From positions 56,674,501 through 56,738,500 of the forward strand of contig CM077593.1 in assembly GCA_039654915.1 (NCBI GenBank): a DNA stretch of 64,000 bases, read 5' to 3'. Shown here in pieces: positions 45,401-56,435 of this stretch (the first letter of the stretch is position 1; the number at the start of each line of letters is the position of its first letter). The notes under the pieces are model-generated. The model made no database searches. It was not told the DNA's origin and saw nothing but the letters and a program-made list of their open reading frames with translations. Made by a program: the position numbers and the translations under genes. Origin of the DNA: Aquilaria yunnanensis (Eukaryota; Streptophyta; Magnoliopsida; Malvales; Thymelaeaceae).

Positions 45401-46005
45401 CAGGGTAAAATTGCACTTAAACCCAGTTGCCCATCCTCAGAGCAATGGACAAGTTGAAGTGTCTAATAGGACAATCAAAGATGGTCTAAAAAATAGGTTG
45501 AAACAGGTAAAGGGAAAATGGTCGGGAAAACTCCCAAGTGTGTTGCGGAGTTACCGAACAACACCTAGAATAGCTACTGGAGAAACACCTTTCTCACTTG
45601 TCCTTGGCATTGAGGCCATCGTCCCTATCAAAGTCATATAACCATCTATTAGGATATAGGTGTTTGACAAAGAAGGAAATGCCTCGATCTAAGAGCTCAC
45701 TTTGACATGATTGACAAACATTGAGAGATGGCCAAACTCAAAAGAAAAGCCTTTCATCAAAAGGTAGCCATTGCTGAAAACTTTCATGTCAAACCTACAG
45801 TGAGAAAGAAAGGAGATCTTGCTCTCCGAAAGGCCGAACTAGAGCCTTGAAGACCATCTCATGGTGTACTTACGCCAAATTAGGAAGGACCTTATTTGGT
45901 CTTTCAGGAAGTTCGGCCAAGAGTCCATAAGCTCATAAATACGAAAGAAGAAAAGTTGAACAACTCATGGCATTCTGACTCTTTGAAAAAATTTTACACT
46001 TAGAA
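42414..46005 (+). pseudogene. Element D protease end, RT, two RNase H domains and integrase
   Basis: Follows the element A polyprotein order: PVLGWIDLPLKL; GRQT-like LGR; the RT lead with ELVPGQSNC; RT motifs DFQNVNDACPKDS and MPFGLKNIGATYQRRMN, with the catalytic box changed to YVND (near 43473); RNase H; second RNase H with LFINGAS (Asp to Asn); integrase zinc and core with GIDLIGPL, VADNSSQF and HPQSNGQVEVSNR; and the ending KKFYT, stop near 46003. More than a dozen stops and several frameshifts are present. It is clearly dead. Confidence 0.9.
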
Positions 46006-46087
46006 TTTTCCAAAAATTTTACACTAAATGTCATTGAGGGTGGATGACCAAATGTGGTTAAATCTGAAAGTACCTAAGTGTTGTATG
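46006..46087 (+). other. Element D sequence after integrase
   Basis: 82 bp of AT-rich sequence between the D integrase stop and the C LTR. It has no polypurine tract next to the LTR and nothing resembling the repeat array or antisense gene of A. The last five bases, GTATG (46083-46087), would be the left target duplication of element C. Confidence 0.6.
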
Positions 46088-46243
46088 TGATAGCCGAAGG
46101 ACTATCGCCTCCGCCTGCCCGAACTCCCTGCCACCAGAATGGCCAGGAGATCTCGCGCTACCCGGAAAAAGGTGGGATCACACACCTCGGAGAAAAGCCG
46201 AAGAGCCCGAGCTCGGCACGACAGGAAACTTGAGCATACTTTT
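46088..46243 (+). repeat. Element C 5' LTR, left piece
   Basis: Starts TGATAGCCGAAGGACTATCGCC, a diverged version of the element A LTR start, and runs to GGAAACTTGAGCATACTTTT. It is split by the copia array: CTTTT at 46239-46243 is repeated at 60919-60923, and the LTR continues from 60924. Confidence 0.9.
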
Positions 46244-47660
46244 TGTTAGTGTTGTGCCCAAAAAGCCAATCATGAGATGATTGTATTTTTGCACATTGAG
46301 TCATGATATTTTATTGAGGCATTAATCCAGCAATTTTGTTTGTTGTTTTGTTTCTGTGTAACGTCATAAACATAATTGTAACCCTAGAATAATGATATTC
46401 TTAAACGTCCCTAGTTTAGTATTATTGTGGAGCGGGTTGCAATAATACATAATGACTAGCATATGTGGAGGCCAATATGAGATATGTAGTCTACATATGG
46501 GTACAAGTTGGAGAACTTGTGTACTGGACCGACCCACCATGAGAACACTTCATGGATCGTTATATGAGTGTCATAAGTGATTCTCATAGTGATCATGGTA
46601 TATGTAGTCCTTCGACCTAAGATCAGCAAGGTTCCCTACATGTGAGTCACATACTTTGATACTTTCCTTTGTTGCTCGTAACTGAGTGAACTTGAAGGAG
46701 GTCATTGGGTATAACACATATCATGCGGAGGGATTTGTATGATCAAGATGGGATTTGTCCCTCCTATGTAACGGGAGTGATATCTTTGGGCCCCTTGATA
46801 GAGTGAGACTTAGAAAATGCATGGCCATGCTCCGATGAGTTGATATATGATATCAATGTCGTCAGTTTAAGTTGGTCTACTCGGTAATCAAGAAACCAAA
46901 GATTGGGCTATACGAGAGTGACACATTCCATGTCTTGTGCTTAGTCTTGATATCTTGGACAAAGGGACAATGGCATATATCGGTGATGATCATAAAGGTT
47001 TAGCCGATTCACCGACAATCTTGTCACTTGGGTAGCAATGATGTGTTGCTAGACACCGCTCATTACTTATGATCATAAATGTGATTTATGATCATTGCCA
47101 ACATGGCAAGAGCCTATTGGGTCACACACATAGAGCTATTTGGATCATTAGAGTGCATGGGCTAATTATTTGGGTTATGGTTTCACTTTAATTTCGTATT
47201 AATAATGGGCCAAGGAGTTGAGCCATTATTAAGCTTGAAATTAAATCCTAATTGGATTAGGGCTTTGAAACCCATTAGGCCTGGAAGTTGAGTCTCACTC
47301 TAAATACAACTTTTAAGTGAGAAATTCGCAGGTCTCCTTGCCCTTGCCTCCCAAAAGGACAGCCACACTCTTCTTTTGCAATTCCTTGGATGACGCAAGC
47401 TAGCACTGCGAGCGCAAGAGAAACGCATCTGCCGGGACGTGGTGGAAGCGTGGTGATCCCGAGAGGCTCGTGTGGATACCATAGAGAGCCTGAACACGTC
47501 AACTGTTTAGGTTTTTGTGATTCGCCTCTACAGTTGAGTGAGAGATCTCAACTGAAAATTAGGTATGAAATTTTCGAACACCCGGTTTACCCCGTTTCAC
47601 TTGGATCCTGGAGGGTTTCGGTTAAATTTCGCTGCGCTGTTTCGCTCCCGAAACCCAACA
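46244..47660 (+). repeat. Copia LTR 1
   Basis: 1417 bp, TGTTAG to CCCAACA. The TATA box present in the other copies (CTATAAATAC) reads CTCTAAATAC near 47299, so the promoter of this outer LTR is probably weakened. A PBS matching initiator tRNA-Met (TGGTATCAGAGC) follows at 47662-47673. Confidence 0.93.
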
Positions 47661-49004
47661 GTGGTATCAGAGCTACTGGTGAAACCCTAAATCGGGATTG
47701 AGTGTTGAATCGCATGATGCTATGTGTTCGATTGGTTTTCGGCCATGATTAATTAGATTGATTCATGATGCATGAAATCGGAATTCGTATTGAACATATG
47801 AGATATATGAAGAAACGACACAAATTGGTTAATGAGATTAACCCAAAATTGATAGGTATGAGATACCTATATGGATTAGGATTCTTGCAATAGTTGTAAA
47901 AACCCTAGGTTTGTTCGGATTCGGCCAGCGGGACCGCCGTATGCGAAGCGCCACATAAATAAAACCTGGTTAATCAACACGCGAAAATTGGCATGCATCT
48001 TTGTGGAATGAGATTTGACATGATATGCTGATTGGTGTTTGAAGCATGGGGCATGGTTATAGCCCTTGATTGGTTGTACTTGTAAATATGGCCTGCAAGT
48101 CGTGCCTTTTCTTATCACTCTCATTGTACATTCTCTTCTCACCTTACTCCCCTCGAATGTAACTCGAGGTTTCTATTATTGATGTAATGGTGCATTATGG
48201 GCTCATCCAAGGTGGTATGTCCAAGGATCATGCAAGGAGGTATGTCCAAGGAGGTGACAACAAAAGGGCAGCCAAGAAAGGAAGAGAAGGAGCTTGTGAA
48301 GACTCTTTTCTTTTCTTAGGCTTTTATGATATTCTCATTGGCTTGAGAATATTGCATAGTTTGGGCTATAACCATGTCACGTTTATTTCTTGTAAGCATG
48401 AGATGCATGTTTTATATTTGTATGTGATGCATGTATAAAACAACCGGAGATAACAAATTGGTGAGATCAAAAGATAAAATCCCTCAAACAAATATTAAGT
48501 CATTAAATGTGATGCCTTCCAAATGTTGGCACTCGTCAAGACTTTGATCAACATTAGGTGGGTTTGCCAAAGCAAAGGACCTATGTTCATCTTGGTAAGG
48601 CGCGATGGGATAATAGTGATATCCAAACTGCTAACTTTGGGTTTGACTTAACTAAGTCATCCTAATAGGATTAGGGACTTAGAGGCATAGAGTTGGGCTT
48701 AAGTTCATGAGATGAGCTTGGACAAGTGTTGTTCACCCAACTATCCAAGAGTTGCATAAGATGCAATTGGCAATGAGTTGCCTACCTAAATAGCTGTAAC
48801 TTGAGAGAAAAGCCAAAGCTGACTCAGGTTGTGGTCAAATATGGATCTTGGCCCACTAGAATACCTTAGCGCCGAGGTGTTCCGAAATAATATCGAGGGT
48901 TATTATTTTGAGGAAAATAGTGGGAGTATCATTTAATAAAAGTCCTTATTAAATGAATTAAAATACATGACTCTTACACTGCATATTTACTGTTGTAGAT
49001 AACC
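47661..49004 (+). other. Copia unit 1 leader
   Basis: 1344 bp from the primer site to gag. No homology to a known protein is recognised. A small frame (48187-48438, 83 codons) and an antisense frame (47876-48142) recur in unit 2 only because the whole leader is duplicated. It probably holds packaging and translation signals, which I cannot locate. Confidence 0.7.
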
Positions 49005-49709
49005 ATGGCACAAAACACATCGACACTTTCGTTGCGACCGATCCTTGAGAAGGAAAAACTGAATGGGACCAACTTTCTCAAATGGTACCGAAACTTGAGG
49101 ATAGTGCTCAAACAAGAGAGAAAGGCATATGTCCTAGAGCAACGCATTCCGAATGAGCCTGCTGCCACTGCTCCAAGAGCTGAAAGGGATGCTCACAAGA
49201 GGCATTCTGATGATGCTTTGGATGTTGCATGCCTCATGCTTATTACCATGGAATCTGAGCTTCAGAAGCAACATGAGAACATGGGGGCGTTCGATATGAT
49301 CGAACATCTCAAAATGCTTTTCCAAGAGCAAGCTAGGCATGAGAGGTTTGAGACCTCTAAGGCATTGTTTCAGTGCAAGATGTCTGAGGGAAGTCCCGTG
49401 GGTCCTCATGTGCTCAAGATGATTGGGTACATTGAGAATCTTGAGAATTTGGGATTTGCTCTTCAGAAAGAGTTGGCTATCGATGTAGTCTTTCAATCGT
49501 TGCCTGAAAGCTACAGTCAGTTCGTCATGAACTATAACATGAACGACCTAGACAAGTCCCTTCCTGAATTGCTCAACATGTTGAGAACTGCTGAGCAAAA
49601 CCTTAAGAAGGCTAAGCCCATTTTGATGGTTCAAAAGAATAAGGGAAAGGGAAAAGCCAACAAGAAGAAGGATAAAGCTAATGGAAAGTCCAATGCTAGT
49701 TCTTCTTGA
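49005..49709 (+). CDS. gag: Copia unit 1 Gag, ends at an in-frame TGA
   Basis: 234 residues: the N-terminal copia Gag (LNGTNFLKWYRNLRIVL, then the UBN2-type capsid region with ALFQCKMSEG and SLPESYSQFVMNYNMN), followed by a lysine-rich stretch. The TGA at 49707-49709 stands in the same frame as the downstream zinc knuckle and pol, 15 codons or so before CFHCKQPGH. The same TGA is in unit 2. In copia elements Gag and Pol normally form one frame, so this is either an inherited nonsense mutation or a stop that is occasionally read through. It would form the particle shell. Confidence 0.85.
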   Translation: MAQNTSTLSLRPILEKEKLNGTNFLKWYRNLRIVLKQERKAYVLEQRIPNEPAATAPRAERDAHKRHSDDALDVACLMLITMESELQKQHENMGAFDMIEHLKMLFQEQARHERFETSKALFQCKMSEGSPVGPHVLKMIGYIENLENLGFALQKELAIDVVFQSLPESYSQFVMNYNMNDLDKSLPELLNMLRTAEQNLKKAKPILMVQKNKGKGKANKKKDKANGKSNASSS

Positions 49710-52700
49710 GCTGCACTGAAACCAAAGGGTGGTGTGGCAAAGGAAGGGGAGTGCTTCCATTGTAAGCAACCTGGACACTGGAAGCGCAACTGCAAGCTCT
49801 ATCTTGAAGAACTTGCTAAGGAAAAAGGAAGTAAGACTTCCATTTCAGGTATTCTTGTTATAAAGGCTAACTTTTCTACTTCCTCATCTTGGGTATTGGA
49901 TACTGGATGTGGATCTCACATTTGTGCAAATGTGCAGGATCTAAGTAGAAGTAGAAGATTGGCCCGAGGTGAAGTGGACCTACGTGTTGGAAATGGAGCA
50001 AGGGTTGCTGCCTTAGCCGTAGGGACTTATGTTCTTACTTTACCTAGTGGATTAGTTTTAGAATTAGACAACTGCTACTTTGTGCCTACTATTAGTAGAA
50101 ATTTGATTTCTGTTTCTTGTTTGGACAAGAAAGGTTTTTCATTTATAATAAAGGACAAGTGTTGTTCTATTTATTTGAATGAAATCTTTTATGGTAGTGC
50201 TCAACTTAGCAATGGGTTGTATGTTCTAGACATTGAAGATCCAATCTATAATGTGAATACCAAGAAGGTCAGATTAAATGATTCAAACCCAACCTATCTC
50301 TGGCACTGTCGCTTGGGCCATATAAATGAGACCCGCATATCCAAGCTCCATAAGGATGGACTCTTGGACTCATTTGATTTTGAATCATATGAGACATGTG
50401 AGTCATGTTTGTTGGCCAAGATGACCAAAGCCCCATTCACAGGGCAAAGTGAAAGGGCTAATGACTTACTAGGACTCATACATAGTGATGTATGTGGCCC
50501 TATGTCTACACAAGCTAGAGGAGGTTTCCAATACTTCATTACTTTCACTGATGACTTTAGCAGATATGGCTATGTGTATCTTATGAGACACAAGTCAGAA
50601 TCCTTTGAAAAGTTCAAAGAATTCAAGAATGAAGTAGAGAATCAACTCAGGAAGAGTATCAAAGTGCTTCGATCAGATCGAGGTAGAGAGTACTTGGATC
50701 GAGAATTCCTTGACTATCTGAAGGAGTGTGGTATAGTATCACAACTCACTCCACCAGGTACACCTCAATGGGATGGTGTTTCTGAAAAGAGAAATCGAAC
50801 TCTGTTACACATGGTTTGCTCTATGATGAGTCAAGCTGACCTTCCAAACTCCTTTTGGGGACATGCTCTAGAGACGGCCGCTTTTACACTAAACCGAGTT
50901 CCATCTAAATCGGTTCAAAAGACACCATATGAGATATGGAGTGGGAGGCGTCCCAATTTGTCTTTTATGAAGATTTGGGGCTGTGACGCTTATGTAAAAC
51001 GTCAATCCTCTAACAAACTAGGGCCCAAATCTCAAAATTGTCTTTTTGTTGGGTATCCCAAAGAAACAAAGGGTTCCTATTTCTACAATCCCTCTGAGCA
51101 AAAAGTGTTTGTTGCTCGAACTGGTGTCTTTTTGGAGAAAGAGTTTATCTCTAAAGGAACTAGTGGGAGGAAAGTAGAACTTGAAGAAATTCAAGAACAA
51201 CAAGGAGACATCGAACCTGAAATGGAACCTGAACAGACACCACAAGATGTTGTGGTTCAAGAGTCTGTTCCTGTAGCACAAAGCCCACGTAGGACTGGTA
51301 GGATTCGGCGTGAGCCCGAGAGATATGGATTTCTCGTGACTCACACCGGTGATGTGATGCTCATGGATCAAGATGAGCCCACAACCTACCAACAAGCTAT
51401 GTCGGGGCCTGACTCTGAGAAGTGGCTAGTGGCCATGAAATCCGAGATGGAATCCATGTATGAAAACCAAGTATGGACTTTGGTTGACCCACCTGAAGGG
51501 GTAAAACCCATAGGGTGCAAATGGGTTTTCAAGAAGAAAACTGACATGGATGGTAATGTGATTACCTTTAAGGGACGATTGGTCGCAAAAGGTTTCAAGC
51601 AAATTCATGGTATTGACTATGATGAAACTTTTTCACCAGTTGCTATGCTTAAATCCATCCAAATTTTGTTTGCTATTGCTGCACACTATGATTATGAGAT
51701 ATGGCAAATGGATGTCAAAACTGCATTCCTAAATGGAAAGCTACTTGAGGATGTGTACATGACACAACCTGAGGGTTTTGTCACTCCTGGGAATGCCAAT
51801 AAAGTGTGCAAATTGCGAAGGTCCATTTATGGACTGAAGCAAGCTTCTCGAAGTTGGAATCTTCGTTTTGATGATGCAATCAAAGAGTTTGGTTTTATCA
51901 AAAATGAAGATGAACCTTGTGTCTACAAGAAGGTTAGTGGGAGCGCTATTGTCTTCTTGGTGTTGTATGTAGATGACATACTACTCATCGGGAATGACAT
52001 TCCTGAGCTACAGTCTGTGAAGACTTGGCTAGGGAAATGTTTCTCTATGACGGACTTGGATGAAGCAGCCTATGTGTTAGGCATCAGGATCTATAGAGAT
52101 AGATCTAGAAAGCTTCTTGGCCTAAGTCAAAGTACATATATTGACAAGGTGCTAAAGGGGTTTAGCATGCAAGATTCCAAGAAAGGATTCTTACCCACGT
52201 CACATGGTATCACTCTTTCTAGATCTCAGTGTCCGAGTACAACCGAGGAGAGAGAGCGCATGAGTAAGATTCCATATGCCTCAGCAATTGGATCTATCAT
52301 GTATGCCATGATATGTACTCGTCCCGATGTCTCATATGCTTTGAGCATGACGAGTAGGTACCAATCGAACCCCGGTGAAAGTCACTGGACAGCTGTTAAG
52401 AACATCCTTAAGTACTTACGAAGGACTAAGGATGCATTCTTGGTCTTTGGAGGTGAAGATCAGCTCGTTGTAAGGGGTTACACCGATGCAAGCTTCCAAT
52501 CCGATAAGGATGATTTTAGATCACAATATGGTTATGTGTTTTGTATTGGTGGTGGTGCTGTGAGCTGGAAGAGTTCAAAGTAAGAGACAGTAGCTGACTC
52601 TACAACAGAATCTGAGTACATTGCCGCCTCTGATGCTGCGAAGGAGGCAGTTTGGATAAAGAAGTTCATCACTGAACTTGGAGTGGTTCCAAGCATTGTT

Positions 52701-52976
52701 GACCCGATAGAGCTCTATTGTGACAACAATGGAGCAATCGCATAGGCTAAGGAACCTCGATCTCACCAGCGATCCAAACACATACTTCGACGCTATCATC
52801 TCATTAGGGAGATCATCGAGAGGGGTGATGTAAGGATATGCAGGACTTCGACAGACAGCAACATTGCTGATCCACTGACAAAGACCCTTACGCAGCAGAA
52901 GCATGATAGCCATTCTAGGTCCATCGGTATTAGATACATGGATGATTGGCTTTTAGTGCAAGTGGGAGATTGTTAG
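49710..52976 (+). pseudogene. pol: Copia unit 1 zinc knuckle, protease, integrase, RT and RNase H
   Basis: In frame with gag: zinc knuckle [14 protein letters not shown], protease [10 protein letters not shown], integrase HHCC (HCRLGHINE...CESC) and core ([34 protein letters not shown]), RT ([31 protein letters not shown] near 51970) and RNase H ([16 protein letters not shown]). A TAA at 52581-52583 replaces the glutamine expected after SWKSSK, and a TAG at about 52743 replaces CAG in AIAQAKE. The frame then reaches ADPLTKTL and ends VGDC, the final stop being formed by the first bases of the next LTR (TGTTAG). Confidence 0.92.
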
Positions 52977-54386
52977 TGTTGTGCCCAAAAAGCCAATCAT
53001 GAGATGATTGTATTTTTGCACATTGAGTCATGATATTTTATTGAGGCATTAATCCAGCAATTTTGTTTGTTGTTTTGTTTCTGCGTAACATAGTAAACAT
53101 AATTGTAACCCTAGAATAATGATATTCTTAAACGTCCCTAGTCTAGTATTATTGTGGAGCGGGTTGCAATAATACATAATGACTAGCATATGTGGAGGCT
53201 AATATGAGATATGTAGTCTACATATGGGTACAAGTTGGAGAACTTGTGTACTAGACCGACCCACCATGAGAACACTTCATGGATCGTTATATGAGTGACA
53301 TAAGTGATTCTCATAGTGATCATGGTATATGTAGTCCTTCGACCTAAGATCAGCAAGGTTCCCTACATGTGAGGCACATACTTTGATACTTTCCTTTGTT
53401 GCTCGTAACTGAGTGAACTTGAAGGAGGTAATTGGGTATATCACATATCATGCGGAGGGATTTGTATGATCAAGATGGGATTTGTCCCTCCTATGTAACG
53501 GGAGTGATATCTTTGGGCCCCTTGATAGAGTGAGACTTAGAAAATGCATGGCCATGCTCCGATGAGTTGATATATGATATCAATGTCGTCAGTTTAAGTT
53601 GGTATACTCGGTAATCAAGAAACCAAAGATTGGGCTATACGAGAGTGACACATTCCATGTCTTGTGCTTAGTCTTGATATCTTGGACAAAGGGACAATGG
53701 CATATATCGGTGATGATCATAAAGGTTTAGTCAATTCACCGACAATCTTGTCACTTGGGTAGCAATGATGTGTTGCTAGACACCGCTCATTGCTTATGAT
53801 CATAAATGTGATTTATGATCATTGCCAACATTTCAAGAGCCTATTAGGTCGCACACATAGAGCTATTTGGATCATTAGAGTGCATGGGCTAATTATTTGG
53901 GTTATGGTTTCACTTTAATTTCGTATTAATAATGGGCCAAGGAGTTGAGCCATTATTAAGCCCGAAATTAAATCCTAATTGGATTAGGGCTTTGAAACCC
54001 ATTAGGCCTGGAAGTTGAGTCTCACTATAAATACAACTTTTAAGTGAGAAATTCGCAGGTCTCCTTGCCCTTGCCTCCCAAAAGGACAGCCGCACTCTTC
54101 TTTTGCAATTCCTTGGAGGACGCAAGCTAGCACTGCGAGCGCAAGAGAAACGCATCTGCCGGGACGTGGTGGAAGCATGGTGATCCCGAGAGGCTCGTGT
54201 GGATACCATAGAGAGCCTGAACACGTCAACTGTTCAGGTTTTGTGATTCGACTCTACAGTTGAGTGAGAGATCTCAACCGAAAATTAGGTATGAAATTTT
54301 CGAACAACTGGTTTACCCCGTTTCACTTGGATCCTGGAGGGTTTCGGTTAAATTCCGCTGCGCTGTTTGGCTCCCGAAACCCAACA
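52971..54386 (+). repeat. Copia LTR 2 (middle, shared by both units)
   Basis: 1416 bp, preceded by the purine tract AGTGGGAGAT (52961-52970) and followed directly by the unit 2 primer site. It acts as both the 3' LTR of unit 1 and the 5' LTR of unit 2. Its TATA box CTATAAATAC (near 54025) is intact. No target duplication surrounds it. Confidence 0.93.
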
Positions 54387-55730
54387 ATGCTATCAGAGCT
54401 ACTGGTGAAACCCTAAATCGGGATTGAGTGTTGAATCGCATGATGCTATGTGTTCGATTGGTTTTCGGCCGTGATAAATTAGATTGATTCATGATGCATT
54501 ACACCGGAATTCGTAATGAACATATGAGATATATGAAGAAACGACACAAATTGGTTAATGAGATTAACCCGAAATTGATAGGTATGAGATACCTATATGG
54601 ATTAGGATTCTTGCAATAGTTGTAAAAACCCTAGGTTTGTTCGGATTCGGCCAGCGGGACCGCCGTATGCGAAGCGCCACATAAATAAAACCTGGTTAAT
54701 CAACACGCGAAAATTGGCATGCATCTTTGTTGAATGAGATTTGACATGATATGCTGATTGGTGTTTGAAGCATGGGGCATGGTTATAGCCCTTGATTGGT
54801 TGTACTTGTAAATATGGCCTGCAAGTCGTGCCTTTTCTTATCACTCTCATTGTACATTCTCTTCTCACCTTACTCCCCTCGAATGTAACTCGAGGTTTCT
54901 ATTATTGATGTAATGGTGCATTATGGGCTCATCCAAGGTGGTATGTCCAAGGATCATGCAAGGAGGTATGTCCAAGGAGGTGACAACAAAAGGGCAGCCA
55001 AGAAAGGAAGAGAAGGAGCTTGTGAAGACTCTTTTCTTTTCTTAGGGTTTTATGATATTCTCATTGGTTTGAGAATATCGCATAGTTTGGGCTATAACCA
55101 TGTCACGTTTATTTCTTGTAAGCATGAGATGCATGTTTTATATTTGTATGTGATGCATGTATAAAACAACCAGAGATAACAAATTGGTGAGATCAAAAGA
55201 TAAAATCCCTCAAACAAATATTAAGTCATTAAATGTTATGCCTTCCAAATGTTGGCACTCGTCAAGACTTTGATCAACATTAGGTGGGTTTGCCAAAGCA
55301 AAGCACCTATGTTCATCTTGGTAAGGCGCGATGGGATAATAGTGATATCCAAACTGCTAACTTTGGGTTCGACTTAACTAAGTCACCCTAATAGGATTAG
55401 GGACTTAGAGGCATAGAGTTGGGCTTAAGTTCATGAGATGAGCTTGGACAAGTGTTGTTCACCCAACTATCCAAGAGTTGCATAAGATGCAATTGGCAAG
55501 GAGTTGCCTACCTAAATAGCTGTAACTTGAGAGAAAAGCCAAAGCTGACTCAGGTTGTGGTCAAATATGGATCTTGGCCCACTAGAATACCTTAGCGCCG
55601 AGGTGTTCCGAAATAATATCGAGGGTTATTATTTTGAGGAAAATAGTGGGAGTATCGTTTAATAAAAGTCCTTATTAAATGAATTAAAATACATGACTCT
55701 TACACTGCATATTTACTGTTGTAGATAACC
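54387..55730 (+). other. Copia unit 2 primer site and leader
   Basis: Same length and near-identical sequence to the unit 1 leader. The primer binding site reads TGCTATCAGAGC (54388-54399), one base off the initiator tRNA-Met complement. No gene is seen. Confidence 0.75.
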
Positions 55731-56435
55731 ATGGCACAAAACACATCGACACTTTCGTTGCGATCGATCCTTGAGAAGGAAAAACTGAATGGGACCAACT
55801 TTCTCAAATGGTACCGAAACTTGAGGATAGTGCTCAAACAAGAGAGAAAGGCATATGTCCTAGAGCAGCCCATTCCGAATGATCCTGCTGCCACTGCTCC
55901 AAGAGCTGAAAGGGATGCTCACAAGAGGCATTCTGATGATGCTTTGGATGTTGCATGCCTCATGCTTATTACCATGGAATCTGAGCTTCAGAAGCAACAT
56001 GAGAACATGGGGGCGTTCGATATGATCGAACATCTCAAAATGCTTTTCCAAGAGCAAGCTAGGCATGAGAGGTTTGAGACCTCTAAGGCATTGTTTCAGT
56101 GCAAGATGTCTGAGGGAAGTCCCGTGGGTCCTCATGTGCTCAAGATGATTGGGTACATTGAGAATCTTGAGAATTTGGGATTTGCTCTTCAGAAAGAGTT
56201 GGCTATCGATGTAGTCTTGCAATCGTTGCCTGAAAGCTACAGTCAGTTCGTCATGAACTATAACATGAATGACCTAGACAAGTCCCTTCCTGAATTGCTC
56301 AACATGTTGAGAACTGCTGAGCAAAACCTTAAGAAGGCTAAGCCCATTTTGATGGTTCAAAAGAATAAGGGAAAGGGAAAAGCCAACAAGAAGAAGGATA
56401 AAGCTAATGGAAAGTCCAATGCTAGTTCTTCTTGA
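55731..56435 (+). CDS. gag: Copia unit 2 Gag, ends at the same in-frame TGA
   Basis: 234 residues, differing from the unit 1 Gag at only a few positions (for example RSILEKEK for RPILEKEK, and QPIPNDP for QRIPNEP). The terminating TGA (56433-56435) is at the identical place, and the frame continues afterwards into the zinc knuckle. The role is as in unit 1. The element as a whole is defective. Confidence 0.85.
   Translation: MAQNTSTLSLRSILEKEKLNGTNFLKWYRNLRIVLKQERKAYVLEQPIPNDPAATAPRAERDAHKRHSDDALDVACLMLITMESELQKQHENMGAFDMIEHLKMLFQEQARHERFETSKALFQCKMSEGSPVGPHVLKMIGYIENLENLGFALQKELAIDVVLQSLPESYSQFVMNYNMNDLDKSLPELLNMLRTAEQNLKKAKPILMVQKNKGKGKANKKKDKANGKSNASSS

Larger units (their letters stand above)
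8440..46087 (+). mobile_element. Element D: old Tat-type Ty3/gypsy retrotransposon, host of later insertions
   Basis: Collinear pieces of one Tat element lie on the plus strand at 8440-9403, 20566-20766, 40642-41546 and 42414-46087: LTR tail, primer site, gag, zinc motif, protease, RT, RNase H and integrase. The gaps are filled by element A, the chromovirus with nested B, and a solo LTR. Each is flanked by 5-bp duplications of D sequence, and D homology resumes exactly after each. D carries many stops and catalytic substitutions. Its 5' LTR is truncated on the left, and its 3' LTR is not seen in the window. Confidence 0.88.

Noticed and set aside
46088..46243. 3' LTR of element D
   Set aside because: It has no adjacent polypurine tract. 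Its other half leads into the primer site and gag of element C, so a 5' LTR of C is the better reading.
48187..48438. 83-codon frame in the copia leader, present in both units (also 54913-55164)
   Set aside because: Recurrence is explained by duplication of the whole leader. The composition is not convincing and no family is recognised, so it is not called as a gene.
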